NCBI GenBank assembly: GCA_030433805.1
Contig: JARUXA010000010.1
Location: 62,001 to 126,000 of the forward strand
Length of the DNA: 64,000 bases
Reading direction: 5' to 3'
DNA from: Sphingomonas sp. PsM26
Lineage (GTDB): Bacteria; Pseudomonadota; Alphaproteobacteria; Sphingomonadales; Sphingomonadaceae
Shown piece by piece: positions 1-10,895 of this stretch. A program made the position numbers and the translations under genes. The notes below the pieces were generated by a model. It saw only the letters and a program-made list of their open reading frames with translations. It had not been told where the DNA came from and ran no database searches. Within the stretch, counting starts at the first letter, position 1; every line of letters starts with the position of its first letter.

Positions 1-718
1 CCGGCCCGGCCTGGACGAACGCGGCGATGCCGATGTGGAACCCCTTCATCGCCTCGAGCCGCCCCGCCATGCAGACCCGCGCCGGTTCGGCCCGCCGCGG
101 GCGCGGCGGGGCGATATCGGCTTGTTCGATCCAGCTCGCGACGCCGACATGAATCGTCCGCGCGACCGGTGCGATCAGCTTGCGCAGCCCCTCGCCCACC
201 ACGAACACCCCCGCCGAGCGCCGCGCAAGCCACCGCTGGGTCATCGCCACGTCAAGCGATCGCGCGCGCGCGCGAAGGCGATGCTGCAGCGACTTGCCCT
301 GGGCGTTGATGATGTTGGTACGCGCCCGGTTGCTTGATATGCCGAGAAAGACGGGCTTCCCCTGCCGCTTCGCCAGCCGCAGGATTTGCCGCGACAGCGC
401 CGCCGCGCGCCACCCGGCCTGGCCGGTGATCTGGGTAAAATCGGCGGCGGCGATCTGTTCACTCAACGTCGCGTCGGAAATCGCACCCGATACCGCAGGC
501 ACGACCGCGATCCGCGGATCGAGCGGCATCATCGTGCCCGGCATCGTCTCGACGCTGTCGCACACGATGGTCACATCGGCGACCTGCGCCTGCGCGTTGA
601 CGTCGCGCGCCCACAGGTCGAGCGTAAGCCACTGCGACCCCTGCCTGATCGCGGGGATCGGCGCGCTGACGAGAACGCGGAAGCGCCGGGTGGCGGAGGG
701 ATCGTCGACCAGATTCAT
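1..718 (-). CDS. Glycosyltransferase family 4 protein (partial, C-terminus beyond window)
   Basis: The minus-strand frame opens at ATG 718 and runs off the left edge, giving 239 residues. Residues 15-22 form a first strand typical of an N-terminal GT-B Rossmann fold. Residues 215-227 (VCMAGRLEAMKGF) match the G-R-x-x-x-x-K-G strand that starts the donor-binding C-terminal domain of GT4 enzymes. Such enzymes transfer a sugar from an activated donor to a polysaccharide or lipid acceptor at the cytoplasmic membrane; the substrate cannot be told here. Two nearer ATG triplets upstream hit a stop at once, which supports 718 as the start. The catalytic C-terminal half is missing from the window. Confidence 0.8.
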   Translation of the reverse strand, partial: MNLVDDPSATRRFRVLVSAPIPAIRQGSQWLTLDLWARDVNAQAQVADVTIVCDSVETMPGTMMPLDPRIAVVPAVSGAISDATLSEQIAAADFTQITGQAGWRAAALSRQILRLAKRQGKPVFLGISSNRARTNIINAQGKSLQHRLRARARSLDVAMTQRWLARRSAGVFVVGEGLRKLIAPVARTIHVGVASWIEQADIAPPRPRRAEPARVCMAGRLEAMKGFHIGIAAFVQAGP

Positions 719-897
719 CGTGTCATCGTCATGGATTGGTAACTTTCCTCGGCTAGTGATTGCGACAGACAAGAGATTGGCATCGCATGTTCGGTTCGTT
801 GCAAGCTGTCTTCGCTCAGGCGAAGCATCGTCGGGAAATCGCAAAACTGCGGTCATGGGCGAACGCGCCCACCGACAGCGCTACCGAAGTGCGTCGC

Positions 898-1830
898 TCA
901 ACCGTGCGGACGCCCGCTTAATCCCGAATTGAGAAGCGCATAACAGTCCGCCGCCAACGTGACGAAGCGTTCGCGGGGAAACTCGCCGAGCCGATCGGCA
1001 TAATGGCCGAGCGCCCCAAGCAGATGCGCCATGACGGCATCCTCCCCACCCATCAGTTCCGCATACCAGCGCAGTTCGCTTCGATATCGCGCGTCGGCGA
1101 TGTTGAACGATTGCTTGAAGCGGACGAGATCGTAGATCCCGTAGCCATCGACTTCGCTGCCTGCCCAGTCGATGACGGCCAGGCTGCCGTCGTCGCGCCG
1201 CATGACGTTGTTCCGCCACAGGTCGCCGTGCATTGGGACGTGCCACGGTCGGATCGCCCCGTCGCGCAACTGCCGCTTGATCCGTTGCGCCGTTTCGCGC
1301 ACGGCAACGGGCAGATCGTCCATCCGGATCAGCGCATTCAGCGACGCGATGAACCGCCCGGGGTCATCCGGCGCATGTGCCTTCCAGGCGGCAAGGTCGC
1401 GCAGCCACGGTAATATGTCGTCGGCGACCCGCTTCTTGTCGAGGAAGCGCCCCAGACGCCCGGCAGACAATGCCGTGCATCGCGGCAGCACGAGGAAGGA
1501 CCGCTCCTCGAAATGGCCACTGCCGATGATCGGCAACAGTGTTCGGCTCAGCGATGCGGGAAGCGATTCCGCGATCCGCAGCATGGCGGTGCGTTGCACA
1601 TCGGCTGCATCCGGATGCTCGAAGGGCGCGACGAACAGCACGAATTGCCGATCGATCAGGAAGATCGCGGCACCGTCCGCAACGCCGGACTCGGTGCGAA
1701 TCACATCGACGTGGTCGACGGTTCGATCGCGGGCCGGATAGATCGCCTTGGCGATGATATCGAGGGTGGCGGCGTCGCCTCCCTGCCCTCCGGCGGGCGA
1801 TGTTCGGGCTAGATACGCAGCAACAGACAT
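898..1830 (-). CDS. Aminoglycoside phosphotransferase-like kinase
   Basis: A protein-kinase-like small-molecule kinase of 310 residues from the ATG at 1830. The catalytic loop HGDLWRNN lies at residues 201-208 and the metal-binding IDWAG at 220-224, the usual APH-family pair (HGDxxxxN and IDW/DFG). The frame is open upstream to 1938, but the extra 36 residues look unstructured, so I prefer 1830. The family phosphorylates aminoglycosides, choline, homoserine or sugars; a resistance role is not implied. It lies 179 bp upstream of a glycosyltransferase on the same strand, so a role in surface polysaccharide synthesis is possible but only inferred. Confidence 0.75.
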   Translation of the reverse strand: MSVAAYLARTSPAGGQGGDAATLDIIAKAIYPARDRTVDHVDVIRTESGVADGAAIFLIDRQFVLFVAPFEHPDAADVQRTAMLRIAESLPASLSRTLLPIIGSGHFEERSFLVLPRCTALSAGRLGRFLDKKRVADDILPWLRDLAAWKAHAPDDPGRFIASLNALIRMDDLPVAVRETAQRIKRQLRDGAIRPWHVPMHGDLWRNNVMRRDDGSLAVIDWAGSEVDGYGIYDLVRFKQSFNIADARYRSELRWYAELMGGEDAVMAHLLGALGHYADRLGEFPRERFVTLAADCYALLNSGLSGRPHG

Positions 1831-2086
1831 CGGGTTTGCTAACCATAACGTACCCGGCGCACAACCGTAGCCGTAGAAAAACACGTCTCCGACAGCGATC
1901 TGCAGGCCGATCTTAAGAGGGTGACGGTTGCTTTGCAATCCGGATCCGGACCGCGCGGACCCATTTCGTGGATGATTGCGCTACGACACGGGCGGGTTCG
2001 ATCCCGGCGTCGTCCCTGGCGATACCGCGACGATGTGGATGCCGATTCGCGCGCGTGGAAGCGCGGTTGTTACGCAGCCAAGGTCG

Positions 2087-3592
2087 CTACCCCGCCCCCA
2101 GCGCCCGCGCTCGTCGACGCTGGACCGAGCTACCGATCCCCAGCGCCTCGCGATATTTGGCGACGGTGCGCCGCGCGATGTCGAACCCTTTCGCCTTCAG
2201 TTGCTCAACCAGCGTGTCGTCGGACAGGATCGCGTTGCCCTCGCCCGCGATCAGCGCCTTGATCGCGGATTTCACCGCCTGCGCCGAGACCGCATCTCCC
2301 CCGTCGGAGGACTGGATCGCGGACGTGAAGAAGTATTTCAGCTCGTACAGCCCACGCGCACAGGACAGATATTTGTTGCTCGTCACGCGGCTGACGGTTG
2401 ATTCGTGCATCTCGATCGCTTCGGCGACCTGACGCAGCGTCATGGGTTTAAGATGCGCGACGCCGTTGAGGAAGAATGCTTCCTGCTGCTTCACGATCTC
2501 GGTCGCGACCTTGATGATCGTGCGCTGGCGCTGGTCGAGCGCCTTGACCAGCCAGTTCGCGCTCGCGAGCATGTCGCCTAGCCACGCCTTGGATGCCTTG
2601 TCGTTCTTGCCCGCGGAGAGCTCGACGTAATAGGTCCGGTTGACCAGCACGCGCGGCAAGGTCGCCGCGTTGATCTCGATCCCCCAGCCATCCTTGCGCC
2701 TTGCGACGTACAGGTCGGGCACGACCGGCTGCGACGGTTCGCCCCCGAAGCGCAGCCCGGGCTTGGGATCATAACCGCGCAACTCGCGGATCATGTCGGC
2801 AAGGTCTTCCTCATCGACCTGGCAGATCCGCCGCAGCCGCGAAAGATCACCGCGCGCCAGCAGATCGAGGTGATCGAGCAGCTTCTCCATGCACGGATCA
2901 TAGCGATCGGCTTCGCGCGCCTGGAGTGCGAGGCATTCGGCCAGATCGCGCGCGCCGACGCCGGTCGGATCGAAGGTCTGGATCGTCGCGAGCACCGCCT
3001 CGACCTGCGCCACCGACACGCCGAGCCGCATCGCGATCTCACTCAGGGGTGCGGTGACATAACCCGATTCGTCGATCTGATCGATCAGATGCGCCGCGAT
3101 GAACAGGTCAGGTCCGTCCACCGCGGTTCCCGCCTGCGCGAGCAGATGGTCCGACAGGCTGAGCGCGGTGGTTGCGAAGGCGTCGAGATCGGGGCCGTCC
3201 TCGCTGCCGGCACCACCGCTGGCCGAACCGTTGAGCCCGAGCGTACCGTCCATCCCTGCGCTGCCCGGCTGATCCGCGACGCTGTCGTGATGGAAGCTTT
3301 CCGCAGTGAAATCGACGTCGAGCGACGCCTCCCCCGTGTCGCCACCCTGCATCAGCAATTCGTCCGCGGGCGCGGGCTCGTCGCGCGGGGCGACGTCGGC
3401 TTCGCGTTCCTGCGTCGGACCATCGTCGGGCGAGTCGCCGGTTTCGAGCAACGGATTGCGCTCGATCTCCTCGGCGAGAAACCCCTCGATCTCAAGATTG
3501 GACAGCGCGAGCAGGCGGATCGCCTGCTGCAACTGCGGCGTCATCACCAGCGATTGCGACTGGCGCAGGTCGAGGCGTGGCGCGAGTGACAT
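2087..3592 (-). CDS. rpoN: RNA polymerase sigma-54 factor RpoN
   Basis: 501 residues from ATG 3592. Residues 5-26 form the glutamine-rich activator-interacting region I (R-Q-S-Q-S-L-V-M-T-P-Q-L-Q-Q-A-I). An acidic low-complexity region II follows, then the core-binding domain, and the C-terminus carries the RpoN box ARRTVAKYRE at about residues 473-482, which contacts the -24 promoter element. The factor directs polymerase to GG/GC (-24/-12) promoters and needs AAA+ enhancer-binding activators. It is the last gene of the rnd-lptC-lptA-lptB-rpoN run, 25 bp after lptB. A near-consensus target promoter occurs in this window at 41550. Confidence 0.97.
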   Translation of the reverse strand: MSLAPRLDLRQSQSLVMTPQLQQAIRLLALSNLEIEGFLAEEIERNPLLETGDSPDDGPTQEREADVAPRDEPAPADELLMQGGDTGEASLDVDFTAESFHHDSVADQPGSAGMDGTLGLNGSASGGAGSEDGPDLDAFATTALSLSDHLLAQAGTAVDGPDLFIAAHLIDQIDESGYVTAPLSEIAMRLGVSVAQVEAVLATIQTFDPTGVGARDLAECLALQAREADRYDPCMEKLLDHLDLLARGDLSRLRRICQVDEEDLADMIRELRGYDPKPGLRFGGEPSQPVVPDLYVARRKDGWGIEINAATLPRVLVNRTYYVELSAGKNDKASKAWLGDMLASANWLVKALDQRQRTIIKVATEIVKQQEAFFLNGVAHLKPMTLRQVAEAIEMHESTVSRVTSNKYLSCARGLYELKYFFTSAIQSSDGGDAVSAQAVKSAIKALIAGEGNAILSDDTLVEQLKAKGFDIARRTVAKYREALGIGSSVQRRRARALGAG

Positions 3593-3617
3593 TGCTAGCG
3601 AGCAACCCTCGTGCAGA

Positions 3618-4412
<795 letters not shown>

Positions 4413-4572
4413 TGCCCGTCCCTGCTCGCATTTCGGTCTTACCGAAGCATTACCACGCGGCAACTGGCAAGCTTCGTGCATATCTTGGCATGCCCCGCCG
4501 CCCTACGCCATTCGCGGGCAACAAAAAAGCGGGACACGGCGGGACGCTTCGGACGTCCGCTCAAAGCCGGGG

Positions 4573-5109
4573 CTAGTTGCGCTTGGGAACCGAGAAGGTG
4601 CCGGACACGCGGCCGTTGCTGGTGGTGGTCGTGCCGGGGGCACTTGCGGACCCGCCGCCGCCGACCGACGAACCGTCGATGATTGCCCGTCCGGTATCGA
4701 GGTTGATCGTCAGCCGGCCGCCATTGACGGTATTCCCCGCCTGAATCAGTGTCACCCCGCCGAGCATCGTGATGACACCCTTCTTCAGGTCATAGACCGC
4801 GAAGTTGCTGCGCGCTGTCTGCGTCGGTCGCGTGACGGTGACGCCGCCCGACGCATCGATCCGCTGTGCCTCGGGGGAGGCGCCCGTGCTGATCTGCCCG
4901 GCATAGCTGACCGTCATACGCTGCGCATTGAGCGTCATTTCCGCCTGCTTGACCACGACGTTGCCTGAGAACAGCGCGCGATTGGCCTTGTCTTGAAGTT
5001 CGATGTGATCAGCGTTGAGGTTGATCGGCGCCTGCGAATTGCGCCCCTGCGCGAAGGCCGGTGCCGCACAGGCGAGCGAAAGGGTCAGCAGGATCGTGGT
5101 GCGGCGCAT
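4573..5109 (-). CDS. lptA: LPS transport periplasmic protein LptA
   Basis: 178 residues with a Sec signal peptide ending at AFA-QG (residues 1-21). The mature part is an OstA-like beta-jellyroll domain beginning INLNADHIELQDK, with the typical repeated strands ('ALFSGNVVVKQ', 'VTVTRPTQTA'). It forms the periplasmic bridge that carries lipopolysaccharide from LptC to LptD at the outer membrane. The start lies 5 bp beyond the end of lptC, so the two genes are surely co-transcribed and probably translationally coupled. The glycine- and serine-rich C-terminus is likely disordered. Confidence 0.93.
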   Translation of the reverse strand: MRRTTILLTLSLACAAPAFAQGRNSQAPINLNADHIELQDKANRALFSGNVVVKQAEMTLNAQRMTVSYAGQISTGASPEAQRIDASGGVTVTRPTQTARSNFAVYDLKKGVITMLGGVTLIQAGNTVNGGRLTINLDTGRAIIDGSSVGGGGSASAPGTTTTSNGRVSGTFSVPKRN

Positions 5110-5114
5110 GCGGC

Positions 5115-5750
5115 TTACTTCGTCCTTCGCGGCACGATCCGCAAGCGTGCATTACCGTCTAGCTTGACGATATGGCTTTCAAGATCCGCTTTCATCTGAT
5201 TGGCGCTGAACGTTCCCTGCGGAACCATCCCCGAGACCGCCCCGCCGCTCTGGATCGTCTTGCTCTTGAGATCGAGCGTCGCGTCGCGCGTGGTGAGGTG
5301 ATAGCCGCCGCTGCTGTCGACCTTGAGCGGGCCGTCGATCATCACCTGCTGCGTATCCATGTCGTAATGGCCGCGGTCGGCGACGATATTGGCGGGTCCA
5401 TCGGTCAGTCCGATTTCGGCCGACAACGTCTGGAGGCGCAGGATCGGCTCGGCCGAACTCTTTTGAACCGCCGATCCGGCGTTGACCGCGAACGGCTGGC
5501 CCTTGTCGTCCTGCCCGCGATAGGTGGCGGACTGGATTCGGATACGCTCCTGCGCAACCGCGACCTTCTTCTTGTCGAGCAGGAAACTGACGTCGCCGCC
5601 CGCGTAGAGCGGGAGCACGACGACGAACGCCGCCATGATCCCGATCGCGACGGGCAGCACGACGCGCAACACCGCGACCGTCCGGTCGTGGCTGCTCCCG
5701 GGCGCGGCCCAGCGCTGACGCGCGCTACGGATCGCGCCGGCGTCAGGCAT
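5115..5750 (-). CDS. lptC: LPS export protein LptC
   Basis: 211 residues. One transmembrane helix at about residues 26-50 (VAVLRVVLPVAIGIMAAFVV) is followed by a periplasmic LptC/OstA-like domain. In the family it sits on LptBFG and hands lipopolysaccharide to LptA. The start overlaps the 3' end of the RNase D gene by 8 bp and the end is 5 bp from lptA, fitting one operon. Confidence 0.92.
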   Translation of the reverse strand: MPDAGAIRSARQRWAAPGSSHDRTVAVLRVVLPVAIGIMAAFVVVLPLYAGGDVSFLLDKKKVAVAQERIRIQSATYRGQDDKGQPFAVNAGSAVQKSSAEPILRLQTLSAEIGLTDGPANIVADRGHYDMDTQQVMIDGPLKVDSSGGYHLTTRDATLDLKSKTIQSGGAVSGMVPQGTFSANQMKADLESHIVKLDGNARLRIVPRRTK

Positions 5751-6363
5751 GCGCGAAGATGTCGGTCTCGGGCCAGCCTGCCAGGTCGAGTTCGGCGCGG
5801 GCGGGCAGGAAGTCGAAACAGGCCTGCGCCAGTTCCATCCGCCCCTCGCGCGTCAGGCGGCGATCGAGTTCCTCACGCATCGCGTGGAGATAGCGCACGT
5901 CGGACGCGGCATATTCCTTCTGTGCCTCGCTCAGCACCGGGCCACCCCAGTCGGACGATTGCTGCGCCTTGGAAATGTCCTGCCCGAGCAATTCGCGGAC
6001 GAGTTCCTTAAGGCCATGCCGGTCGGTATAGGTGCGGATCAGCCGCGACGCGATCTTGGTGCAATAAACCGGTGCTGCGGTGACATCGAGATAATGGCTG
6101 ATCGCCGCCAGATCAAAGCGGGCGAAGTGGAACAGCTTGGTCCGCGCCGGGTCCGCCAGCAACGCGCGCAGATTGGGCGCCGCATAATCGCTGTCCGGGC
6201 CGAAGCGGACGAGATGCTCGTCGGGGCCGCCGTCGGACAATTGCACCAGGCAGAGCCGGTCGCGCGGAGTGATGAGACCCATCGTCTCGGTATCCACCGC
6301 AATGTCGACGCCGGGCGCGAACAGGTCAGCGGGAATGTCTTCTTCGTGGAGAGTTACGCTCAT
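5743..6363 (-). CDS. rnd: Ribonuclease D-like 3'-5' exonuclease
   Basis: 206 residues of DEDDy exonuclease fold. The first catalytic D-x-E is D24/E26 (AVDTETMG), and the last motif is in YAASDVRYLHAM near residue 168, with the tyrosine/aspartate pair of the DEDDy class. It lacks the HRDC domains of E. coli RNase D, so it is a short form, as is usual in alphaproteobacteria. The expected role is 3' trimming of structured RNA such as tRNA precursors. It is the first gene of the lpt-rpoN run and overlaps lptC by 8 bp. Confidence 0.9.
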   Translation of the reverse strand: MSVTLHEEDIPADLFAPGVDIAVDTETMGLITPRDRLCLVQLSDGGPDEHLVRFGPDSDYAAPNLRALLADPARTKLFHFARFDLAAISHYLDVTAAPVYCTKIASRLIRTYTDRHGLKELVRELLGQDISKAQQSSDWGGPVLSEAQKEYAASDVRYLHAMREELDRRLTREGRMELAQACFDFLPARAELDLAGWPETDIFAHA

Positions 6364-6394
6364 CGCCCGGCCCTAGCGGCGAATCGCCCGCCGC

Positions 6395-7189
6395 TCAATG
6401 GCCGGTCTTGTGCCCGCGGCCACGGCGTGCCGCGATGTTGAGCCCCTCGACCACGCCGGAAAACGCCATCGCCGCATAGATATACCCCTTGGGCACATGG
6501 ACGCCGAAGCCGTCCGCAATCAGCACCGCGCCGATCATCAGCAGGAAACCGAGCGCGAGCATCACCACGGTCGGGTTGCGCTCGATGAAATTGGCAAGCG
6601 GGGTGGACGCGAGCATCATCGCGCCGACCGCGACGACCACTGCGACGATCATGATCGGCAGCTGATCGGTCATGCCGATCGCGGTCAGGATCGAATCAAA
6701 CGAAAAGACGATGTCGAGCAGCAGGATCTGGACGATCGCATAGCCGAACGAAAGCGTCGCGGGTGCCTTCTGGTCGATCACATCCTTCTGCGACTCGTCG
6801 GAGTCGTCCGGGTCGATCGTCTGGTGAATCTCGGTGGTCGCCTTCCACAACAGGAAGACTCCGCCCGAGATCAGGATAAGATCACGCACTGAAAAGGCGG
6901 TTTCGAACGACGGCTGGCCATGATCGTTGACCGCACCCGCCAGCCCGAGGTCGAACAGCGGGTCGGTCAAACCGGCGATCCACGCGATCGTCGACAGCAG
7001 GACGAGTCGCAGAACCAGCGCGAGACTGATCCCGACACGCCGCACCCGCACCCGCTGGTCTTCCGGCAACTTGTTTGAAAGCAGCGAGATGAACACGAGA
7101 TTGTCGATTCCGAGCACGACTTCCATCACGATTAGCGTGGCGAGAGCGGCCCAGGCGGCGGGGTCTGACAGGAGCGATAGGATCGACAT
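6395..7189 (-). CDS. TerC family integral membrane protein
   Basis: 264 residues from ATG 7189, with about seven hydrophobic segments. The N-terminal [12 protein letters not shown] motif, acidic residues inside a membrane helix, marks the TerC/Alx family. A second such motif, [16 protein letters not shown], lies near residues 153-168. Members are implicated in tellurite resistance and in manganese or calcium export linked to secreted metalloproteins. The upstream ATG at 7228 would add 13 basic residues and is less likely. No tellurite genes are nearby. Confidence 0.88.
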   Translation of the reverse strand: MSILSLLSDPAAWAALATLIVMEVVLGIDNLVFISLLSNKLPEDQRVRVRRVGISLALVLRLVLLSTIAWIAGLTDPLFDLGLAGAVNDHGQPSFETAFSVRDLILISGGVFLLWKATTEIHQTIDPDDSDESQKDVIDQKAPATLSFGYAIVQILLLDIVFSFDSILTAIGMTDQLPIMIVAVVVAVGAMMLASTPLANFIERNPTVVMLALGFLLMIGAVLIADGFGVHVPKGYIYAAMAFSGVVEGLNIAARRGRGHKTGH

Positions 7190-7333
7190 ATGCGGGCAGC
7201 GTGTGCCGCGCTTGCAACGCTGACGCAAGATCGCTGCGAGCCGTGCCCCAATTTGGACGAATTTGTTCGCAGCAGTTGTATTTTTAGGCTAACACGGATC
7301 TGTGTCACGAGCGGTTTGGTGCACAAAGCCTTG

Positions 7334-7389
7334 CGTCTTTCGTCCGGTGCAATGGTTGTTATAATGATGTCGGACGAAGCGGGAAGACG
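7334..7389 (+). promoter_or_regulatory. Leader hairpin or promoter just before the cold shock gene
   Basis: An outer stem CGTCTT (7334-7339) with AAGACG (7384-7389) and an inner 7-bp stem TCGTCCG (7340-7346) with CGGACGA (7371-7377) end 8 bases before the ATG at 7398. If transcribed, it would partly enclose the ribosome-binding region. The loop contains a perfect TATAAT at 7360-7365, so this may instead be the -10 box of a promoter with a very short leader. Which is true cannot be decided from sequence alone. Confidence 0.35.
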
Positions 7390-7397
7390 AACAGGGC

Positions 7398-8213
7398 ATG
7401 AGTTTCGATAAAGGACGCCGCGGCGATCGTGGCGGGCGCGGGCGCGACAAGCGCGACGGTTTCGGCGACAGCGGCGGCTTTGACAGCGGCTTCGGTGGCG
7501 GCGGCGATCGCTTCGGCGGTGGCGGCGACCGCTTCGGTGGCGGCGGTGATCGCTTCGGCGGCGGCGGCGGTGGTGGCGGCGATCGCTTCGGCGGTGGCGG
7601 CGGCGGCGGTTTCCGCAGCGGCGGCGGTGGCGGCTTCGGCGGTGGTGCCGGTGGCGGCGGTGGCCGCGGGATGCCCCCGCAGGTTGTCGGCGAAGGCACG
7701 GGCGTCGTTAAGTTCTTTAACGGCCAGAAGGGTTTCGGCTTTGTCGTGCGCGATGACGGCGGCGAAGACGTGTTCGTCCACATTTCGGCAGTCGAGCAGG
7801 CTGGCCTGACCGGTCTGGCCGAGGGTCAGCCGCTTGGCTTCACCCTGGTCGATCGCGGTGGTCGCATCTCGGCAACCGATCTCAAGATCGACGGCGAGCC
7901 GATGGCCGTCACCGATCGCGGTCCGCCGCGCGAGCGTGATGCAGCCGCCCCCGGTGGTCGCCCCGCTCCCGGTGGCGCGCCGCAGCGGTCGCTGACCGGC
8001 GAGAAGGCAACCGGCACGGTCAAGTTCTTCAACGCGATGAAGGGCTTCGGTTTCATTCAGCGCGACGACGGACAGCCCGATGCGTTCGTGCACATTTCGG
8101 CCGTCGAGCGTGGCGGCATGACCTCGCTCAACGAGGGCGACCGGCTCGAGTTCGAACTCGAAGTCGATCGTCGCGGCAAGATGGCTGCGGTCAACCTGAC
8201 GTCGATCGCGTAA
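7398..8213 (+). CDS. Double cold-shock-domain protein with glycine-rich N-terminus
   Basis: 271 residues. Residues 1-95 are Arg/Gly-rich, with repeated GGGGDRF units that resemble RGG-type RNA-binding tails. Two cold shock domains follow at about 100-165 and 202-270. Each carries the RNP1-like K-G-F-G-F and RNP2-like V-F-V-H-I-S / A-F-V-H-I-S motifs. Such proteins melt RNA secondary structure and antiterminate or help translation in the cold. Twin-domain forms are common in alphaproteobacteria, but the long glycine-rich leader is less usual. A strong terminator follows at 8241. Confidence 0.93.
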   Translation: MSFDKGRRGDRGGRGRDKRDGFGDSGGFDSGFGGGGDRFGGGGDRFGGGGDRFGGGGGGGGDRFGGGGGGGFRSGGGGGFGGGAGGGGGRGMPPQVVGEGTGVVKFFNGQKGFGFVVRDDGGEDVFVHISAVEQAGLTGLAEGQPLGFTLVDRGGRISATDLKIDGEPMAVTDRGPPRERDAAAPGGRPAPGGAPQRSLTGEKATGTVKFFNAMKGFGFIQRDDGQPDAFVHISAVERGGMTSLNEGDRLEFELEVDRRGKMAAVNLTSIA

Positions 8214-8240
8214 GCTCTACGCATCGATCACGGTAAGAAA

Positions 8241-8275
8241 ACCCGGTGGGCTCCGCGCCCGCCGGGTTTTTCTTT
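8241..8275 (+). terminator. Rho-independent terminator of the cold shock gene
   Basis: A 10-bp stem, ACCCGGTGGG (8241-8250) with CCCGCCGGGT (8258-8267), contains one G-U pair and a 7-base loop, and is followed by TTTTCTTT. It lies 27 bases after the stop codon. Confidence 0.9.
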
Positions 8276-8370
8276 GTCGGCGGTGGGTGCGGGCTTTGCG
8301 CTTGCCGCTGTGGTCTACTTAACGCTTGGCCGTTCAGCAGAGACTGACGCAAGGCAGTCCTGCACATAAT

Positions 8371-8479
8371 CGCTTCCCCGGCGAAGGCCGGAGCCCAGTC
8401 GAGGAACGGTCGAAAACGGAGGCCAGCGCTTCGTTACCACGGCCACTTCTACTGGGCCCCGGCCTTCGCCGGGGAAGCG
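8371..8479. repeat. REP-like inverted pair, family A, copy 1
   Basis: Two near-identical 28-bp arms in inverted orientation lie at 8371-8398 and 8452-8479, separated by 53 bp. Each arm is itself a hairpin with core CCCCGGC-gaag-GCCGGGG or a one-base variant. The same pair recurs at 60717-60823 with an unrelated spacer. It fills most of the 324-bp gap between the cold shock gene and pip; nothing else is seen there apart from the terminator. Confidence 0.9.
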
Positions 8480-8537
8480 CCATATTTTCGAACCGCTGCG
8501 CATTGCGCGAATGGCGCCAGCGGACGAACCGTCGCCG

Positions 8538-9536
<999 letters not shown>

Positions 9537-9542
9537 TCAGCC

Positions 9543-10838
9543 CTACCGCATCGGAACCGCCCGCCCCTCGACCATCACATAGGCCACGTGCGTCACCGCC
9601 GCCGGATCGGTCAGCGGGTCGCCGGTCACCGCGATCAGATCGGCCGATTTTCCAGGTTCCAGCGTCCCCGTCTCCTGCGCGATGCCGAGCAGATCCGCCC
9701 CGCCCTTGGTTGCGGCGATCAGCGCATCGCGCGGCGTCATTCCGCCTTTGCTGACCATCAACCCGACTTCTTCGCCGTTGCGGCCATGCGGGAACACCGC
9801 GGCATCGGTGCCAAGCGCGATCGGGACGCCGGCCTTGTACGCGCGGTTGAGCGCCTTGCCCCAGACGAGCAGCGTCTGCCGCGCCTTCACTTCGGTGTTG
9901 GGGGTGTAGATGCCCTTGCCAAGGTACAGTTGCAGCCCACTATAAGCCATCAGCGTCCCGACATAATAGGTGCCGCGCGCCTTCATTAGCGCGACGTCGG
10001 CGTCATCGGCATAGGTGCCATGCTCGATCGAATCGACGCCTGCGCGCACCGCCGCGCCGATCCCCTTTGCGCCATGTGCGTGCGCCGCTGCCTTGAGCCC
10101 GAGCTGATGCGCGGTGTCGCAGATCGCCTTCATTTCCTCGTCGGTGAAATGCTGTTCCAGCCCGATCTTGCCGTCGTCGAGCACCCCGCCGGTCGCATGG
10201 AACTTGATAGCGTCCACCCCGTAGGAAGCGATCTTGCGCACCGCTTTCTCGCATTCGAGCGGGCCGGTGCAGACCCAGAACTGCTCCCCCGTCGCGTCGA
10301 TCGCGGCGCGCAGGTCGGGCGAAAGCCCCACGGTCGAATCGCCATGCCCCCCGATGATCGACAGAGCGGGACCGGCGACCTGGATCCGCGGCCCCGGGAA
10401 GCCGCCTTCCTTGATCGCGTCGCGCATCGCGATGCTCGCGAGCGGCGGCCCACCCAGGTCCCGCACCGTGGTGAACCCCGCCCGCGCCGTGATCAGCGCG
10501 TTGCGCAGGCCGATCGTGGCCGCATAGGGTTCGGAATATTTGGGGGTGAGCCCCTGATACCACGGCTCGCCCGAGTTGCTGGTGAGGTGGACGTGGACGT
10601 CGATCATCCCCGGCATCACGGTCTTGTCGCGCAGGTCGACGACGGTCGCCCCCGCGGGCGTCGTCGCGCCATCCTCGATCCGCACGATCTTGCCGTCGGT
10701 CACAACCACGGTGGACGCGCCGCGCGCGGGCTTTGACGCATCGACGATGACATGGCCCGCCTGGATTGCGAAGGTTTCGGCACTTGCCGTCGTACTCGCC
10801 AGCAACGCGGCCACCGTCGCAATCATCACCCTGCGCAT
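9543..10838 (-). CDS. Secreted amidohydrolase (Xaa-Pro dipeptidase / imidazolonepropionase-like)
   Basis: 431 residues with a signal peptide (about 1-20, ending ASA-ET). Metal ligands of the amidohydrolase TIM barrel are visible: H-x-H in GMIDVHVHL, the lysine likely carboxylated in DAIKFHATGG, histidines in AAHAHG and SIEHGT, and the aspartate in LGTDAA. The family includes prolidase-like and organophosphate-degrading enzymes; the substrate is uncertain. Co-orientation with proline iminopeptidase hints at proline-containing peptides, which is an inference only. Confidence 0.87.
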   Translation of the reverse strand: MRRVMIATVAALLASTTASAETFAIQAGHVIVDASKPARGASTVVVTDGKIVRIEDGATTPAGATVVDLRDKTVMPGMIDVHVHLTSNSGEPWYQGLTPKYSEPYAATIGLRNALITARAGFTTVRDLGGPPLASIAMRDAIKEGGFPGPRIQVAGPALSIIGGHGDSTVGLSPDLRAAIDATGEQFWVCTGPLECEKAVRKIASYGVDAIKFHATGGVLDDGKIGLEQHFTDEEMKAICDTAHQLGLKAAAHAHGAKGIGAAVRAGVDSIEHGTYADDADVALMKARGTYYVGTLMAYSGLQLYLGKGIYTPNTEVKARQTLLVWGKALNRAYKAGVPIALGTDAAVFPHGRNGEEVGLMVSKGGMTPRDALIAATKGGADLLGIAQETGTLEPGKSADLIAVTGDPLTDPAAVTHVAYVMVEGRAVPMR

Positions 10839-10895
10839 TGTCGTCTCCCCCTTGTTGCGGGGCAGAGTATCAGCGCGAACCGGCGTGTCGAGCGG

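Noticed and set aside
1980..2030. GGTTCGATCCCGG resembling a tRNA T-arm
   Set aside because: No acceptor stem, anticodon arm or D-arm could be folded around it.
4465..4480. Plus-strand TGGCAAGCTTCGTGCA resembling a sigma-54 promoter
   Set aside because: It keeps GG and GC at the right spacing but points away from lptB, antisense to lptA, with no gene to serve; two consensus bases differ. Probably chance.
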